A stretch of 21,936 nucleotides of DNA, taken from Peribolospora baueri (taxonomy: Eukaryota > Basidiomycota > Peribolosporomycetes > Peribolosporales > Peribolosporaceae). The first letter of the stretch is position 1. Each line of letters begins with the position of its first letter. The position numbers were made by a program, and so were the translations under genes. The notes beneath the pieces were generated by a model. The model was not told where the DNA came from. It saw only the letters and a list, made by a program, of their open reading frames with translations, and did not search any database. Of the stretch, positions 19,759 through 21,936 are shown one piece after another. The stretch covers positions 1 to 21,936 of the forward strand of contig JAMDHS010000154.1 in assembly GCA_029717555.1 (NCBI GenBank), read 5' to 3'.

Positions 19759-21604
19759 ATGCGCTTCTCCATCTCCCTTGCCCTCGGCTCGCTCCTCTTT
19801 GGCCGACTCGGCATTGACGCCTTCCCCGTGCGTAGGCAGGGCATCTCGGCTTCGATGCAGGCGCCGAGTTCGTCCGTCAACATTGCCAACCCAATCTCGA
19901 GCGGTGCCGGCGCCAATTTCATCACGACGAGCTCCGCCGCCCGAGCGTTGGCGACAGGCGTTTCGAGTTCGAGCATTTCCTCTGGCAATGTAGCTGGCGG
20001 TTCCTTCACCACCAGCGCTGCCGGTAGTATCCAGACGGGCTCGTCCTCGACTTCGTCCCAGGGCGGCGGTTCGGGTTCGGGTTCGGGTTCAAAGACTTCC
20101 CTGGGCTCTCAGGACATCGTCGTACTCCAGTTCGCCAGCGGTGGGTAGCGGGACCCGGGTTTATTTATGCGAAGACAACTTTGCGGACTCTTATCGTCTG
20201 ACGGTATCCTTGCGCATCTCGACAGTGATGGAGCAGCTAGAATCGAACTTCTACAAGCAGGCCATCCAAGCCTTCTCCGCCGAGGAATTTGTCCAATCCG
20301 GCTTCGTCCAAAGCGACGTGGTGACAGAGCTTGTGATGGGCATCCAGCATGATGAATCGATTCATCTGTCGACGCTCCAGACAGTCCTCCATAGCGTCGG
20401 ACAGACGCCCATATCCGCCTGCCAGTTCGACTTTAGTTCGGCCTTGCGGTCGCCTTCCAGCTTCATTGAGACGGCTCGACAGCTCGAGTTTATCGGCACG
20501 AGTGCTTATCTCGGCGGCGCTTCGTTGGTCCAGGACACGAGGTGAGGATACGATATCTGCACTTCCAGGTGATGAGTTCGTTTGCTTTGATGACGGTTCT
20601 TTTGCTTTCCGTACAGTCTCCTGGTCTCCGCCGCCAGCATCCTCTCCGTCGAGGGAAGGCACTCGTCCATGCTCAACGTCCTCAATGGCGGTACCGCCGT
20701 CCCTCAGTCCTTTGACGTCCCCTTGACGTTAGTGCCTAGCTTCACTCGAGATGGCTGTCGTTCCTACCGACTCGTCCTGACCGCCGTCTTCTTCGTCGTA
20801 TACCTGCAGTCCTTCTCAAGTGCTCGCTCTCGCTTCGCCGTTCATCACGGGCGGGTGCGACGTAACCAGTCTCGGCCTCAAAGCCAACACGCCTCTGCAG
20901 CTCTCGGAGGAGCTCGTCCAAACCACGCTCGTCGTGGGCTCCAAGATATCATTTTCTTCTACGAGCGCGCTCAACATTCAGTCGATGGACACGTCCAGCA
21001 TGTTCGTTCAAATGCTCGTCGCGGGCCAGTCGCACGCGATGGTCGTGCCCCTGTCGAATGCAATCATCCCGAAAAGCGTCGACGGTCCCGTTTACATGTT
21101 CTTGACGGTATGTGTTTGTCGTCTTTCTTCAGTTACCTTTGAACAGTCCCTGACCCAACATGTCTCTTTAAGAACTCGGGAACGCCTCTGGCCGCCGACA
21201 TCACCCAGCAGGACTCGACCATCATCGTCGCCGGTAGGTAGCCGTTGTTTATGGCGGCACTCGACGTTAGGCTTCCACTCATCCGTATTTCCATCGCTTT
21301 TTCACTACGTTCCCCTCCAGGTCCTGCTCTCGCCTTTGTTGACACCCAGCCGGACGTGATCTCGGAGCTGCTCATCAAGAGCAACTCCAAGATCCAGAAC
21401 ATCCAGTCGGAGGAAATCATCCAGCAGGAGACGGTCGTCCAGAAGGTGATCGATATTAGCGCGTCGAGTGTCCAAGCCGGCAAGGGCATCGGCAGCAAGG
21501 GCCAGCAGTACAACGGTCTGATCGTCGGCAGCGGCGTCAGCATCAAGGGCTGGAACCTGCCAGGGATGGGTCAGGGCAGCGGGAGCCAGAAGAAAGGCAA
21601 CTGA
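19759..21604 (+). CDS. secreted ferritin-like-domain protein (Rds1/desiccation-related type)
   Basis: Six exons, 19759-20140, 20226-20541, 20617-20727, 20810-21107, 21173-21233 and 21321-21604, total 1452 nt and encode 483 residues; the introns are 65-87 nt. A signal peptide (MRFSISLALGSLLFG...) precedes a Ser/Gly-rich linker (about 30-118) with a GSGSGSG run from a GGTTCG hexamer repeat (20069-20090). The ferritin-like domain begins at DIVVLQFASVMEQLESNFY. Candidate di-iron ligands are all present: Glu130/Glu133 in helix 1, DESIH (Glu171, His174), Glu215 in RQLEFIG, and VEGRH (Glu245, His248). Then follow LNVLNGGTAVPQSFD, the Cys-containing FITGGCD, DGPVYMFLT and GPALAFVD, as in fungal stress proteins of the Rds1 family, whose catalytic role is not settled. 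The C-terminal 85 residues are Gln/Lys/Gly-rich and look family-variable. Assignment to the family is firm; an enzymatic or iron role is inference. Confidence 0.9.
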
Positions 21605-21890
21605 GCGCTCGGTCGCTCTCGCCGTTCCAGGTATTTTAAGTGTCCGTCCGTCCCTTTTCATTCCGACCTCCTTCCCTCCCTCGCCTCAGCAGTCCGATGT
21701 CGCTTATGGTCGTGCGGGTTCGCTACCGGGGACCGTCTTGGAGCTGCAACGGCGAGAGGAGGAGCTCGTTGTGTCCGTTTCCCGATCGTACCGACGGGCG
21801 GGAAAAAATTGTGTGCGACATGCTCCGGGAAAGCGTTTGGTGAACGTTCGTAGGATCCTTAATAAGAAATCCAGAGTCACAGTTAGAGAA
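21605..21890 (+). other. 3' region of the ferritin-like gene
   Basis: This stretch after the stop codon should be the 3' untranslated region. AATAAGAAA near 21860 could serve as a polyadenylation signal. No other gene is seen before the right inverted-repeat arm. Confidence 0.4.
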
Positions 21891-21936
21891 TGTAGATGTC
21901 ATGTGATCTGTCAAGTGACAGGAATATTGTTGTAAC
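21891..21936 (-). repeat. right arm of imperfect terminal inverted repeat
   Basis: The reverse complement of this segment matches bases 2-42. Its core, 21908-21921, reads CTGTCAAGTGACAG, a near-palindrome differing by one base from the perfect left core. A short direct echo, TGTCA-TGTGATC-TGTCA, lies at 21897-21913 and accounts for the 4-nt insertion relative to the left arm. The match ends exactly at the last base of the window. Confidence 0.75.

Overview
The window looks like nuclear DNA of a basidiomycete fungus, most likely a GC-rich yeast-like lineage such as Pucciniomycotina/Microbotryomycetes. The lineage is an inference from style: GC-rich coding sequence, many short introns (mostly 65-120 nt) with GTGAGT/GTGCGT/GTAAGT-type donors, very small exons, and pyrimidine-rich leaders. 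Seven protein-coding genes can be read. Six have a recognisable family (five clearly, the EAF-like one only in part) and one is unidentified. I could place introns for all seven so that the reading frame closes exactly.

Layout. 1064-1786 (+): a CipC/DUF3759 small protein in 5 exons. 2440-5758 (-): a 953-residue, mostly disordered protein I do not recognise. 6539-8698 (-): an EAF-like transcription elongation cofactor (ELL-associated factor domain) with an uncertain N-terminus. 9514-11362 (-): vacuolar aspartic protease (proteinase A, Pep4) in 6 exons, including a 17-nt internal exon and a 9-nt terminal coding exon. About 12410-14110: a broken, scrambled Ty3/Gypsy-type retroelement fossil, with two inverted copies of an integrase segment. 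14731-15612 (-): the histone-fold CCAAT-binding subunit HAP3/NF-YB. 15894-17935 (+): the 49-kDa subunit of mitochondrial complex I (NDUFS2) in 8 exons. 19759-21604 (+): a secreted ferritin-like-domain protein that keeps a full set of carboxylate/histidine residues expected of a di-iron site.

How they relate. There is no operon-like or biosynthetic cluster; most of this is ordinary housekeeping DNA. The most meaningful linkage is HAP3 and NDUFS2, which share a 281-bp divergent promoter with CCAAT boxes in both orientations. In fungi the HAP complex controls respiratory and iron-using genes, so this pair may be co-regulated and autoregulated.

The main structural oddity is at the edges: bases 2-42 and the reverse complement of 21891-21936 match closely and form an imperfect terminal inverted repeat built around a CACGTG-type palindrome. 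No transposase or recombinase is visible between them. I therefore read this as a candidate boundary signal (a pair of small-element ends, a chance pair of repeats, or the ends of a large cargo-bearing element), not as proof of mobility.
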